The notes: generated by a model from the sequence alone, not told the origin. A stretch of DNA of 64,000 nucleotides from Microglena sp. YARC (GCA_022414725.1 CM039464.1:21038640-21102639); one strand, 5' to 3'. Positions 12,201 through 21,334 are shown, counted from the stretch's first letter. Made by a program: numbers and translations.

Positions 12201-15200
12201 AAGCTGGAGGCTCTCTCCAGTGTCCTTGAAACACATGTTTCTCGCAACATGGAAGCGGAGAAAACAATTATGGGGATGAGGGAGGCAGTGACTGCTGCTG
12301 AGGATGTGAAGTTTGCGTGAGTGCAACATTGTTCCGACCACTGTTTCTTTTATGGGCTTCATTTAGCAGCTTCTACGCAGCTCCTTTCACCCACCCTTGG
12401 GCCAAGCGAGGCTGCTGGGGAGTAGTTGTTAGCAGGAATGCAGTTTTGTTTCTTTGTTGGGCTACGTGTACCAGGTTCTAGGCAGCTCCTCTCACCCACT
12501 GTTGGGCCAAACTAGGCTGCTGGGGGTTAGGTTTTAGCGGCAGTGCAACTTTGTTTATTTGGGGGGCTACGCGTGAGCCTGAGAGAAGTTAGTGTGAGTG
12601 CAACAAGCACTGTATCCTTTTGAGGCTACACGTAGCAGCTTCTAGGCAGCTCCTTTCACCAACCCTTGGACCAAACTAGGCTGCTGAGGATTAGGTGTTA
12701 GTTCTAGTTCTACGGCTGTGGAAGTTCAAAAGCTTCAGAGCCTTGTGGTAGGTGCTTGTGCTAAAAATCCCGTCTTCTTTGTCTTTGCAGTTATAGTTCT
12801 ATCACAGCGGATGTCCAAAAGCTTCAGAGCCTTGTGGTAGGGGCTTGTGCTAAAAATCTCGTCTTCTTTGTCTTAGCAGTTAGTAGTCCAACCTGTGCGG
12901 AAGTTCAAAAGCTTCAGAGCTATGTCGCAGAGGCTCGTGTCAAAAATCTAATCCCTCTTCCTCTTCTTTGTCTGTACAGTTATAGTTCAACCACTGCGGA
13001 AGTTCAAAAGCTTCAGAGCCTTGTGGTAGAGGCTCAAGCCCAAGCCGAGGCTGCTGAGGCCAGAGCAACACTTGCGGCACAGTCAGAGTCCAAGGCCTAC
13101 GAAATGCGCGCTCAAGATGCTCATGATTTGGAGGCACAGCTTGCAGATTTGAACACTCGATTGCATGCTGCCCAGATGGCTGAGGCTCAGGTGAGGGGAG
13201 GTTGGCGTAGCTGGGGGTGCAAGGAGAAGATTGGTTATTGTAACTAGGGGTGACAGAAGAGGAGGGGTTAGTTTAACTAGGGGTGACAGGAGAAGAGATG
13301 TAAGTGTAACTAGGGGTTGGTGTATGAAGGGGTGGCAGGAGAAGAGATGTTAGTGTATCTAGGGGTTCGCGTATGGAGTGGTGGCAGGAGAAGAGAATTT
13401 ATTGTAACTAGGGGTGACAGGAGAGGAGGGGTTAGTATGAACAAGGGTGACAGGAGAGGAGGGGTTAGTTCAACTAGGGATGACAGGAGAAGATATGTTA
13501 GTGTAACTAGGGGTTCGTTTATGAAGTGGTGGCAGGAGAAGAGAGGTTAGTGTAACTATGGGTGACAGAAGAGGAGAGATTGGTGTTCGTGAGGGTGACA
13601 GGAGAGGAGAAGTAGGCCTGGCAGGAGTGGTTGATGCAATGTTCGGTTCGTACCCCGTGCATTCAGTTGCCCTCATCCTGTTGCATTCCCCCCTCACCCT
13701 CTCATCTCTTGCTTGCCCTCACCCCTGGCCACAATGTAGATCATACCACATCATACCGTACAACACCCCACCATCTGTTCCATCCCCTCCTCATCCTCTA
13801 ATCTCCTGCTTGCCCTCACCCCAGGCCACGATGCAGATCATACCATATCACACCATACCACACCATGCCACCTGTTGCATCCCCTCCTCACTCTCCCATC
13901 TCCTGCTTGCCCTCACCCCAGGCCATAGAAGATGCTCAAGAGTTGCTCAGTCTCCAAAAAGATAAGGATCGCCAAGAGAAGGCAATTGCAAGCCCTGGGG
14001 AGCACATATTAGAGGGCTATGGCAATCCAGGCTTGTCCCATTCTCGAGGGACTAGGCACGCCGCTGGCCCAAGCAGGTCGAATACTTGGAAGAACAATAT
14101 GGATGGTCCCTCTCAGGTAGGAGACGGTAATATGATATTGGTTCTGCAGACGGTTAGAGGCAACATGGCGTACAGAACCATATGTAGGGAACAGCAATAT
14201 GATATAAGTTCTGTAGACGGTTAGAGGCAACATGGCATATAGAATCACGCGTAGGGAATGGCAATATGATATTGGTTCTGCAGATGTTAGACGCAACATG
14301 GCGTTTAGGACCATGTGTAGGGAAAAGCAATATGATAGCATATGATATTGGTCCTGCAGACGATTAGACGCACCATAGTTAGAACCAAGTGTAGGGAACG
14401 GTGGTATGATGTTGTTTCTGCAGATGTTAGACGCAACATGGCGTATAGAACCATATGTAGGGAACAGCAATATGATAAAAGTTATGTAGACGGTTAGAGG
14501 CAACATGGCATATAGAACCATATGTAGGGAACAGCAATATGATATTGTTTTTGCAGATGTTAGACGCAACATGGCGTTTAGGACCATGTCTAGGGAACGG
14601 CAATATGATAGCAAATGATATTGGTCCTGCAGACGGTTAGACGCACCATAGTTAGAACCAAGTGTAGGGAACGGTGTTATGACATTGTTCCTACAGATGT
14701 TTGACGCAACATGGCGTTTAGGACCATGTGTAGGAAACGGCAATATGACAGCATATAAAATTGGTTCTGGGGATGGTTAAACGCAACATGGCGTATATAA
14801 CCATATGTAGGGAACAGCAATATGATATTGTTTCTGCATATGTTAGACGCAACGTGGCGTTTAGGACCATGTGTAGGGAACGGCAGTATGACAGCATATA
14901 AAATTGGTTCTGGAGACGGTTAGACGCAACATGGTGTATAGAACTAAAGGTAGGGAACAGCAATATGATATTGTTTCTGCAGATGTTCGACGCAATGTGG
15001 CGTTTAGGACCATGTGTAGGGTACGGCAGTATGATAGCATATGATATTAATTCAGCAGACGGTTAGACGCAACCTGGCGTCTATAACCAGGTGTCGGGAA
15101 CGGCAATATGATATCATGTCACCCTATGATGCCAGCAGTCTGACTAGGCTAAAGTTGCCATGTATGTACAACATCATATGATGTAGTTTGTATGGGATCA

Positions 15201-18200
15201 TATGAGATCATACTCGCCTTAGCTCAAAAGCAGATGATATGCCAGTCCTTAGGCATTATAGGGTTGCTCACACACACACACACACGGACACACATTTTCA
15301 CGGACACACTCCCTTCCACAGAGATACACAGAATGATCCCGTTTCAACAAATAGTTCAGTGGTTGAGCTTGTTGAAACAAGAAGGTGCGGGGTTCAAATC
15401 ATAAGATACGCCGGTCCCTACTCGCAGGGCTCATTCAGCAACTTGAATGGAGGTGGGAGCCAATGCATGAGTGAGGGCTTCGGTGACACGAAGTCTGTGT
15501 GTGTCCAAGTATGTGTGTGTCAGTGCCTTAGTTCAACAAGGGGTTTACCAAAAGGATGGTAGCAGCGAGTTGACTAGAGGCCTCTATTGTTGACCTTTGT
15601 CACAGAGTTTGCCCTAGGCTGGCCAACGAAGGAAAGTAAAGGAAAGTAAGGCGGCCCAGTTAGAATTCCCCCTGAGACATTGGGACAACCACAAGATACG
15701 CCGGTCCCTATTCGCGAGGCTCATTCAGCAACTTGAATGGAGGTGGGAGCCAATGCATGAGTGAGGGCTTCAGTGACACGAAGTCTGTGTGTGTCCGAGT
15801 ATGTGTGTGTCAGTGCCTTTGTTCAACTTCATAAGATACGCCGGTCCCTACTCGCAGGGCTCATTCGGCAACTTGAATGGAGGTGGGAGCCAACACATGA
15901 GTGAGGGCTTCAGTGACACGATGTCTGTGCGCAGTGCAGTGGCCAACCAGATGGTGGATGATTTCCTCCATAGCGACTATTCCATCGAAGCACTACTCCA
16001 GGTGAGTGGGCCAGCAGCACACACGAGCTGGGTCATCCTTTTTGCTTTATTTGTTTCATGGTGAGTGAGCCAGCAGAGCACATGAGCTGGAGTCATCCTT
16101 TTGTCTCTATTCTTTCATGGTGAGTGGGCCAGTTCACATGAGCTGGAGTCTTACATGTTTTTCTGTTATTTTTCTTTTTTGTATCTGTGTTGTTCATAAG
16201 TCCCTCTTGACTCGGGCAGGGCACGTGAGCTGGAGCCAGACATGTTATTTTCTTTCTTTTGTGTCTTATGGTGTTCAGAAGTCCCTCTTGTCTCTGGCAA
16301 GGCACGTGAGCTGGGGTCATACATGTGTTTCTTTTTATCTTACTCTTCTGTCTGCGGTGTTCAGAACTCCTTCTTGGCTCCGCCAGCGTACGTGAGCTTG
16401 AGTCGTCCTTTTTCTTCTTCTTTCTTTTTGTCCGCGATGGTCAAAGGTCCTTCTATGGTTACAAGTCCCTCTTGACTTTGCCACAGCACGTGATGTTGAG
16501 TCATGCATGTTTTTTTCTATTTTTCTTTTTTAGTCAATGGTGAACAAAAGTCCCTCTTGGCTCCGCCAGCTTGCGTGAGGTTGGGTCATTCATTTTGTTC
16601 TTCTTTCTTTTTTGTCCGCGATGGTCAGAAGTCATTCTTGACTCTGCCATAGCCATAGCACGTGAGGTTGAGTCATATATGTTTTTTGCTAGTTTATGTC
16701 TGTGATGGTCATAAGTAGGGAACGGCAACTAATATAAGTGTTTGAAAAATAATATTAACTTATATTATTGTAGTGTCACAATAATATTAGTTTTTCAAAT
16801 AAATTCAAAATTCTGGTGAGATGGCTCGTCTGGCTAATATTATATAACATTATTTATTCGCTAATATAACTTAACATAGCTGACCCCTAGTCTTAAGTCC
16901 CTCTTTACTCCGCCAGAGCACATTTTGTAAATTCGTTCATGTTTCCCCCCGCTGTAGCCCCCTCTGGACCCAGCAGGGGCTGAAGCCCAAAGTTCCACCC
17001 ACGTCTCTCTGTATCTCTCTCTCCGTCTCTCCGTGAGCTGTTTGAACAATTCCGGCCACCTCCGCATGCAAATATTTGGCTCATAGTTGGAGTGCGCATG
17101 ACTAGGGTTACCAGCATTGCAGCGGCCAGGATCCTTCGCAAAAGTCGTCGAAAGTTTTGTAGCTTAATACGCTACTAGTAGCTACTTACTCCACTAGTTT
17201 TGAAAGTCTCGGCCCTCCTCGCCATTACGTCCCCTGCCCTGCCCGTGACTGCTACAGCGTTTTTCCGTGTCGCTTGCAACACGCGCTTAAAACTCGCAAT
17301 GCAGTGAACTCACACAACACTCACACTGCACTCACACAGTACTCACACTGAACTCACACAGTACTCACACTGCACTCACACTGCACTCACACAGCACTCA
17401 CACTGCACTCACACAGCACTCACACAACACTCACACAGTACTCACACAACATTCACACAACACTCACACTGCACTCACACAACACTCACACTGCACTCAC
17501 ACTGCACTCACACAACACTCACACAGCACTCACACAACACTCAAACAACACTCGACATCACTCACACAACACGCTTTGTTTACTTTTCATCAGGACCTTG
17601 GACTGCCGCAGTACATGACCATCATGCGAGCTCAGAACCTGACCCCAATTTTGCTGTCGGGCATGAGTTCCCAGGATCTTATGGAGCTGGGAGTGGACAC
17701 GGTGAGTCTGACTTATTTTTGTTTCTTACGGTGTTTTTCTTTTCAGCCACAAGCAGCAGCTTCTAGTCAACTCCCCTTCCTGGCTACCTAGCCAAACTGT
17801 ACGCAACGTGGCGCACGTTGAAGCTGCCATTCTCAGTTTGGCCACTCTAGCACTGCTGAAATCATTGGGTGTAGCCCACTGGCTGTTTGGGGGAGCTACC
17901 TAGAAGCTGCTGCTTGATGTTGATGTTTGATGATTTCTGGTTGCTGTTTTCTAGGATCTTGCTTAGTATGACAAGTTGCTTGCTGCTATGTCTGTGGGGT
18001 GTTGGATGTACAGAGACCGGAAAGGAAAACAGTGGTTTCTTTCTTGCTTCCGCTTTGGTTGAGTATGGTCCAGCAGAATCATAATTGCGCCAGCTTTCCC
18101 ATGTGTGCTGACTCATGCTGTTTGGGGATGTGTGTGTGGGGGGGGGGGCCCAAGACTGAACTCTTTTACCCGCTTGCTTTCTTGCTTCTTTTCCGTATTG

Positions 18201-19190
18201 CCTCATCGCCTGAAACCTGGGATTCAGAGGATGGTTGGAAGTAGCCCCCCCCACACCACTCAGCGCCCGCCCGGATGTCGTGGAGCAGCATCCCATGTCA
18301 TGTACAAATAGCATTCCCTCTCGGTTCCTTCCTTCCCTTCATCCGTCCATTCCCCCTCCCATTGCTCACGCGTGGTTCTATTCTGTGTTAACTGCCACGC
18401 AGCATCAAATTTCATGTACAGTACAGGCAGCAAAATTTGACGTTTTTAAAATTTGACGGTTTTATTCGAGAGCAAACTGAGCATTTTGCTGGGCCTTAAG
18501 CACCGTGCGTCCCGGGTTCGATCCCGCGGAACCCCATTTTGGCGCCGGCGCGTCGCCCCCGAAGAAAAAACGTCATATTTAAAAAGCGCCAAATTTTGCT
18601 GTCAGTGCGGTATTAATCTACTTTCTGTGTTGTTCCTTCCTTCCCTTCATCTGTCCATTCCTCCTCCCATTGCCCAGCGTGGTTCTATTCTGTGTCGCAT
18701 GCCATGCAGCATCCCATGTCATGTAGTTCTGTCATTTCCTCGTGTCCCTTCCTTTCCTTCATTTGCCAATCCTCCTCATTGCTCCCACACACATAGCTCA
18801 TAAATAATTGTACCCCACCATTACATAACCCTGACCTGCCTATGACAAAGTAAAGTATACTGAAAATGGGAACGCTGCCCTGGGCTATGCCAGGGCCCCA
18901 TTTGTAAATTGAAAATAACTGCAAAGTACGCCTTATTACGGGGCATGAGGTTGAGGGGGCCAGCCTGTTGCGCTGGGGCCATCCACCAAGTAAACTGGAA
19001 ATGGGAGCGCTGCTGCTCCTTCTCTCACCACCCACCACTCCTATCACCACCACCGCCACCTCCCACACCACCCCAATCGCAGGTGGGGGCCAGACAACGC
19101 ATTCTTGAGACTGCTCGACAGTACAGGCTGAAGATGGAGTCATCAACCCGAATGCTGCTCATATACAAAGACAGTGGGGTCCACCGATGA
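214..19190 (+). CDS. Two-component cyclase rhodopsin (opsin - histidine kinase - receiver - guanylate cyclase - coiled coil - SAM), 5' partial
   Basis: Exons read from the sequence: 214-290 (tentative), 414-581, 1404-1564, 3334-3423, 4473-4599, 4879-5964, 7138-7682, 8373-8551, 9900-9997, 11066-11302, 12183-12316, 12980-13190, 13922-14116, 15858-16001, 17594-17701, 19083-19190 (TGA 19188-19190). Introns are GT..AG and phase is kept at every junction from 414 on, giving 1196 residues; the N-terminus is outside the window. The domain order matches algal histidine kinase rhodopsins / 2c-cyclops (established family), which are light-regulated, membrane-bound signalling enzymes making cGMP. Predicted here: retinal-bound opsin controls phosphorelay from kinase His to receiver Asp, which controls the cyclase. 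The coiled coil and SAM tail would mediate self-association or scaffolding (inference). Two key residues are atypical: Leu at the helix C counterion site and Tyr at the first cyclase metal site. Exon boundaries are by eye; cDNA would settle them. Confidence 0.92.
1026..1172 (+). mobile_element. MITE family A copy (TIR TAGGGAACGGCA)
   Basis: It starts TAAGGAACGGCA and ends TATGCCGGTCCCCA, so the termini are imperfect inverted repeats. The inside contains ATCATATGAT palindromes and the core GGCAGTCTGACTAGGCT shared with copies at 1669-1836, 15094-15253 and 21335-21474. It has no coding capacity and lies in the intron between opsin exons 414-581 and 1404-1564. Confidence 0.75.
1669..1836 (-). 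mobile_element. MITE family A copy, inverted
   Basis: It reads TAGGGACCGGCATATC at the left and TATTGCTGTTCCCTA at the right, with the shared core in reverse orientation (AGCCTAGTCAGACTTCCGGCA). It is non-coding and sits in the intron before the helix F exon. Confidence 0.75.
2321..2364 (+). pseudogene. Truncated duplicate of the helix F exon start
   Basis: After an AG acceptor, about 40 bases nearly match the start of the exon at 3334-3423 (GTGGCGCATGGTGACCTCC). The copy runs into a minisatellite and lacks the rest of helix F. Using it as an exon would lose the opsin helix. Confidence 0.8.
2365..3330 (+). repeat. CCACCCA-rich minisatellite in opsin intron
   Basis: It consists of tandem CCACCCATCCAT-type motifs with a higher-order unit of about 108 bp (contains CATTCACCCAACTAATCACC). 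All long ORFs here are translated repeats. It lies between the truncated and the intact copies of the helix F exon start. Confidence 0.9.
3424..4472 (+). other. Intron, no gene seen
   Basis: This is the intron between the two halves of helix F. It contains only short unrelated ORFs and a stretch around 3990-4200 without recognisable domains. I see no repeat array or RNA gene. Confidence 0.6.
4600..4878 (+). other. Pyrimidine-rich intron that is open in the coding frame
   Basis: This 279-bp C/T-rich intron lies between the opsin and kinase exons. It has a GTGAGT donor and a TCAG acceptor, its length is divisible by three, and it has no stop in the flanking frame. Retention would insert 93 mostly Pro/Ser residues between helix G and the kinase linker. 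Confidence 0.7.
4879..5660 (+). other. Histidine kinase module (HisKA + HATPase_c)
   Basis: The exon opens with a short helical linker ([19 protein letters not shown]), then the H-box [14 protein letters not shown] with the phospho-acceptor His codon at 5005-5007. The N-box [10 protein letters not shown] lies near 5350-5380, the D-box DTGEGIP near 5450-5470 and the G-box GTGLGL near 5540-5560. All catalytic motifs are intact, so the kinase should bind ATP and autophosphorylate. It sits directly behind helix G, the usual position in histidine kinase rhodopsins. Confidence 0.93.
5875..7430 (+). other. Response-regulator receiver module
   Basis: The receiver is split by the intron 5965-7137. 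Its first part has the acidic pocket VDDDP (Asp codons 5896-5904). Its second part has the phospho-acceptor site LLDVMMPD (Asp codon 7207-7209), the conserved Ser in MVSAKG and the KKPF lysine (codon 7363-7365). All canonical residues are present, so it can plausibly accept phosphate from the kinase His. Confidence 0.93.
6895..7137 (+). repeat. Two decayed tandem copies of the receiver exon start
   Basis: Segments starting at about 6902 and 7021 repeat the first ~70 bases of exon 7138-7682 plus its upstream acceptor region (CTCTTTGTTCC..AAGGCCATG). The unit is about 119 bp. In both extra copies the phospho-Asp segment is lost: copy 1 reads CCCAATGCCATTCTGC and copy 2 ends in TAA. Confidence 0.88.
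7958..8112 (+). repeat. Dispersed repeat B (GTTACAGTCCAGGGG family)
   Basis: About 155 bp share TTACAG..CAAGGGACTTGCCCAACCATG, CACTGATGAA..ACCCCAAACAATT and a terminal GTTCGTGCTACAG block with copies at 8308-8372 (partial), 42157-42262 and 47548-47703. It is non-coding, of unknown class; a SINE is possible. Confidence 0.7.
8308..8372 (+). repeat. Partial repeat B copy ending at a cyclase exon acceptor
   Basis: It has TTACAGTCCAGGGGTAGGCC and ACTTGCCCAAC of repeat B. The TACAG acceptor of exon 8373-8551 follows directly, so the splice acceptor lies at the edge of a repeat. Confidence 0.6.
8640..8985 (+). repeat. AAC/AGC trinucleotide array
   Basis: This is an imperfect (AACAGC)n array of about 345 bp in the intron after the second cyclase exon. 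Poly-Asn, poly-Ser and poly-Thr ORFs in it are artefacts. Confidence 0.9.
9363..9492 (+). repeat. Left arm of an inverted repeat pair around a cyclase exon
   Basis: About 130 bp (GTGTGGCGGAGCCCCCC.., AGCCCCCAGGGTTACC.., AACTGGCTTCTGAAT) are matched in reverse complement by 10890-11022. The two arms flank exon 9900-9997. Confidence 0.75.
9998..10080 (+). repeat. Tandem copies of the donor edge of exon 9900-9997
   Basis: TATGCCCAGACAGTC(C/T)AG followed by GTATTTGCAT is repeated just downstream of the donor, so extra GT donors and pseudo-exon ends sit in the intron. Confidence 0.8.
10450..10800 (+). repeat. ~40-45 bp minisatellite (AAATCCCTACCTG..AACATAGCATTTGAAG)
   Basis: About nine degenerate copies lie in the intron before exon 11066-11302. 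They are non-coding. Confidence 0.85.
10890..11022 (-). repeat. Right arm of the inverted repeat pair
   Basis: It is the reverse complement of 9363-9492 (ends in GGGGGCTCCGCCC). A third, shorter relative (GGTGGAGCCCCCCCTC) occurs near 19490, which suggests a dispersed element family. Confidence 0.75.
11930..12180 (+). repeat. C-rich tandem repeat (CACCTGCTGCCCACCC)
   Basis: These are degenerate 35-50 bp copies ending at the acceptor of exon 12183-12316. They form a polypyrimidine-like region. Confidence 0.75.
12350..12710 (+). repeat. ~115-140 bp tandem repeat (AGCTTCTAGGCAGCTCC)
   Basis: Three or more copies of TAGCAGCTTCTAGGCAGCTCCTTTCACC..TTGGGCCAAACTAGGCTGCTG lie in the intron. Relatives occur at 11325-11400 and 20610-20670. 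Confidence 0.75.
12710..12979 (+). repeat. Three decayed tandem copies of the coiled-coil exon start
   Basis: Units of about 80-95 bp each carry a T-rich acceptor region and GAAGTTCAAAAGCTTCAGAG, the opening of exon 12980-13190. Only the fourth copy continues into a long open frame. Confidence 0.88.
13225..13620 (+). repeat. ~30-60 bp minisatellite (AACTAGGGGTGACAGGAGA)
   Basis: It consists of tandem copies after the donor of exon 12980-13190 and is intronic. Confidence 0.85.
13700..13921 (+). repeat. Tandem copies of the acceptor of exon 13922-14116
   Basis: Three units of about 90-100 bp contain TCTCCTGCTTGCCCTCACCCCAGGCCA. The last CAG is the inferred acceptor and the two upstream ones lead only into repeat. 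Confidence 0.8.
14117..15093 (+). repeat. ~85-100 bp satellite carrying the MITE-A end motif
   Basis: Ten or so units contain TAGGGAACGGCAATATGATA, CTGCAGA and GTTAGACGCAACATGGCGT. The first motif is the left terminus of MITE family A. The array lies in an intron and ends in a MITE-A copy at 15094-15253. Confidence 0.88.
15094..15253 (+). mobile_element. MITE family A copy
   Basis: GGGAACGGCAATATGATATC at the left, GCAGTCTGACTAGGCTAAA inside and GATATGCCAGTCCTTAG at the right match the other family A copies. Confidence 0.7.
15340..15405 (+). repeat. tRNA-like SINE head (truncated)
   Basis: An A-box-like TAGTTCAGTGGTTGAGC and a B-box-like GGGGTTCAAATC are spaced as in a tRNA-derived SINE. 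The segment GTTGAAA..AGAAGGTGC also occurs in the SINE at 57432-57645. Confidence 0.65.
15406..15857 (+). repeat. Two extra copies of the linker exon start
   Basis: Copies near 15428 and 15717 repeat the start of exon 15858-16001 (GGCTCATTCAGCAACTTGAATGG) plus the acceptor region GCCGGTCCCTA-CTCGCAG. The acceptor region resembles the right end of MITE family A. The later parts of both copies diverge into GT-rich sequence. Confidence 0.85.
16002..16720 (+). repeat. ~60-100 bp minisatellite starting at a splice donor
   Basis: About eight to nine units contain GTGAGTGGGCCAGCAGCACA..GAGCTG..TCAT..TTTTCTTT. The first GTGAGT is the donor of exon 15858-16001, and the next units keep GTGAGT. Confidence 0.85.
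16935..17195 (+). repeat. Dispersed repeat C copy 1
   Basis: About 260 bp are similar to 46150-46405 (GTAGCCCCCTCTGGACC.., CTCATAGTTGGAGTGCGCATGA, CGCAAAAGT..TTTCGTAGCTT). Both copies keep a partly conserved minus-strand reading (MRTPTMS, GGGRN). The class is unknown. Confidence 0.75.
17300..17575 (+). repeat. ACTCACAC decamer array
   Basis: Tandem CACTCACACA/TG-type decamers run up to the acceptor of the SAM exon 17594-17701. Confidence 0.9.
18427..18603 (+). mobile_element. MITE-like element with TIR CAGCAAAATTTG
   Basis: The termini CAGCAAAATTTGACGTTTTTAAA and the complementary right end (TTTAAAAAGCGCCAAATTTTGCTG) form inverted repeats around 177 bp. The inside has a tRNA-like B-box GGGTTCGATCCC. 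It is embedded in one of two similar copies of surrounding intron sequence (18300-18420 and 18630-18760). Confidence 0.7.
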
Positions 19191-19436
19191 TAAGATAGAG
19201 TCATCAACCCGAATGCTGCTCATATACAAAGACAGTGGGGTCCATGGATGATAAGATAGAGTCATCAAACTGAGTGCCGCTGATACACAAGGACAGTGGG
19301 GTCACCCAATGATAAGATAGAGTCATCAACCTGAGTGCCGCTCATACACAAGGACAGTGGGGTCACCCAATGATAAGATAGAGTCATCAACCTGAGTGCC
19401 GCTCATACACAAGGACAGTGGGGTCCACCGATCATA
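19132..19436 (+). repeat. ~61 bp tandem copies of the terminal coding exon
   Basis: Five copies of AGTCATCAACC..GAGTGC..CTCATACACAAGGACAGTGGGG follow one another. The first contains the last codons and the stop of the cyclase rhodopsin gene. The others lie in its 3' UTR or downstream flank. Confidence 0.9.
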
Positions 19437-20480
19437 GCCGCCAAAGGATGGAAGAAGCACCGAGCGTGCTACTCATTCGTCGCCTTTTTGGTGGAGCCCC
19501 CCCTCACCCCAACCGTACGAAGCCAACTGTCTTACCTAACGGTGTCGGTACTTGCCGTTTTTTATTCCGTTGCCACCTGTTGTCCGATAGCCATTTGTTT
19601 GCTATTTGCGCGTTGCTTGCGACACCGCCTAAGACTTGTTCTTTGAACAAGACTATGACTGGGTTAGTGAAATGTATGCTTGTTGAAATCTCCCCCCCAC
19701 ACACACCCCACCTCCCCAAAGCATCACTGCGCACACTCAGTGCTAATCATTCAGTTTTCACACTCAGTTAACATAGCTTCCAAAGGATAGGAAAAGCACT
19801 GAGTGTGCTACTGGATCACTACGCACACTCAGTGCTAATTAGTGAGCAAGCACACTCAGGGATCATAGCCTCATATCCTAGGGACTGGAAGTCAGCAAAT
19901 TCCAATAACTCAACATCATCTGACATCATCCACCGAGCATTGCTGCCCAAGGGTAGGAAAAGCACTGAGTGTGCTACTGGATCACTACGCACACATTGCT
20001 AGTCAGTAAGCAAGCACACTCAGGGATCATAGTCTCCTACTTTAGTGACCATAAGTCAGCGTTACAATTCCAATAACTCTCCATCATCTGCGTACTTTGT
20101 GCCGTGGATTATCTACGTACGTTGGCAGCTCCTCTGACGACGCATCAAGCTGAAGTTGGAGCTTTGCCTTCTATGCTTGGCAGCTTGCGCGACCCCCTTG
20201 CGTACATGCGCACACCAAGGATAGGAAAAGCACCGAGTGTGCTACTAGATCACTACGCACACTCATTGCTAGTCAGTAAGCAACCACACTCAGGGGACAT
20301 AGCCTCCTACTCTAGGGACCATAAGTCAAGGTTACAATTCCACTAACTCTCCATCATCCGCGTACTTAGTGCCGTGAAGTATCAAAATACGTTGGCATCT
20401 CTACAGACGGTTTATTGAGCTGAAGTTGGAGCTTTGCCTTCTACGCTCGGCAGCTTGCAAGACCACCTTACATACGTGCG
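19437..20480 (+). repeat. Large tandem repeat (165-270 bp units)
   Basis: Copies near 19775, 19950 and 20217 share AGGAAAAGCACTGAGTGTGCTACT, GATCACTACGCACAC and CCAATAACTC..CATCATC. The second and third are longer and share AGCTGAAGTTGGAGCTTTGCC. No gene is seen in 19191-21580. Confidence 0.8.
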
Positions 20481-20677
20481 CACTCCTTCCCATACTTACA
20501 TGCACCATAAATGGCGATGGATACCTTTTAGCACTACACCATTTTACAAGGCGTGAGGTAATGGAGACCAGCCCGCTTGCTTGCACGGGGGCCATCCACA
20601 CTGTTTCCTTTTTGGGTTGTGTAGCAGCTTCTAGGTGGCTCCATTTCTGCATCCTTGGGCCAAACCTGGAGCTAAGT

Positions 20678-20885
20678 AATGATAACGCCTGGTGGGACGT
20701 GGTATTAAGGGAACCCGTCTTACGCGGGCAGAGAACGGTCTACCACCTCAACTGGACAAGCTACCATCGCGGTTGACAACGACCTGCAAAGCTCAGGGTG
20801 ACCGTTGGGGGAATCCAATTCCCGACCCCGTTTCGTTTCAGCAATTTGGTGTACCACTTGACCAATCGTATCACTGAAACGGACT
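20678..20885 (-). mobile_element. tRNA-derived SINE copy
   Basis: On the minus strand a head with A-box-like TTGGTCAAGTGG and B-box-like GGGAATTGGATTCCC leads into a body that matches the SINE at 57432-57645 (TAATGATAACGC, GTGGTATTAAGGGA, AAGCTACCATCGCGGTTGACA read on +). Confidence 0.7.
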
Positions 20886-21334
20886 GAACCTGGAGCTATG
20901 TAGTGCATGTTTCAGGTGACATGACAGGCATTCCCATACAGCTGAAAGCGTTGGGCTGGACCCAAAGGCTGGCTAACCGAGCTGGGTGGAAGCTGCAATT
21001 CATAGTTCCCAAAAAAAACAATGGCCATCCACCCATGAAGCGCCCACTCGTTGGCTTGTTATGAGGTGTGAGGTTGAGGGGAGCAGCCAGTTTGCTTTCA
21101 CTGGGGCCAACCACCAGCTGATCCTTAAGAAATACTGAAATGCATTGATTGAGGTTTAGGAGATGACGTATGGCATTTGTGTTCAAACTTTGGTTTAAAA
21201 TGGGCTCGGCTACCATAAAGGTGTACCAACTGTGTTACATGCGGTAACTCAATTTCTGCAAAAGTTGTAGCTAAACCTTGCAGAAGCAAATTCCGTAGTG
21301 CGTAATAGAGCATAACCATTACATGATTCACAGG

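Larger units (their letters stand above)
11200..19190 (+). other. C-terminal coiled coil and SAM domain of the cyclase rhodopsin
   Basis: Exons 11066-11302 (end), 12183-12316, 12980-13190 and 13922-14116 encode Ala/Glu/Gln-rich helical sequence (for example [20 protein letters not shown]) typical of a coiled coil, then a Ser/Gly-rich linker ([12 protein letters not shown]) in exon 15858-16001. Exons 15858-16001 (end), 17594-17701 and 19083-19190 encode a SAM-like domain: [14 protein letters not shown], then [12 protein letters not shown], then [15 protein letters not shown]. The order, spacing and the LGV..GAR.RIL signature fit SAM. SAM domains commonly oligomerise or bind other SAM proteins. 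The in-phase splicing from the cyclase exons argues for one gene, but transcript evidence is needed. Confidence 0.8.

Noticed and set aside
14117..15110. CRISPR-like array
   Set aside because: Units are contiguous diverged copies without unique spacers, in a eukaryotic intron, and carry a MITE terminus.
15836..15857. Upstream acceptor at ATAAG (giving RYAGPYSQ) for the linker exon
   Set aside because: It breaks the phase with exon 13922-14116; the CGCAG acceptor at 15857 keeps phase 0.
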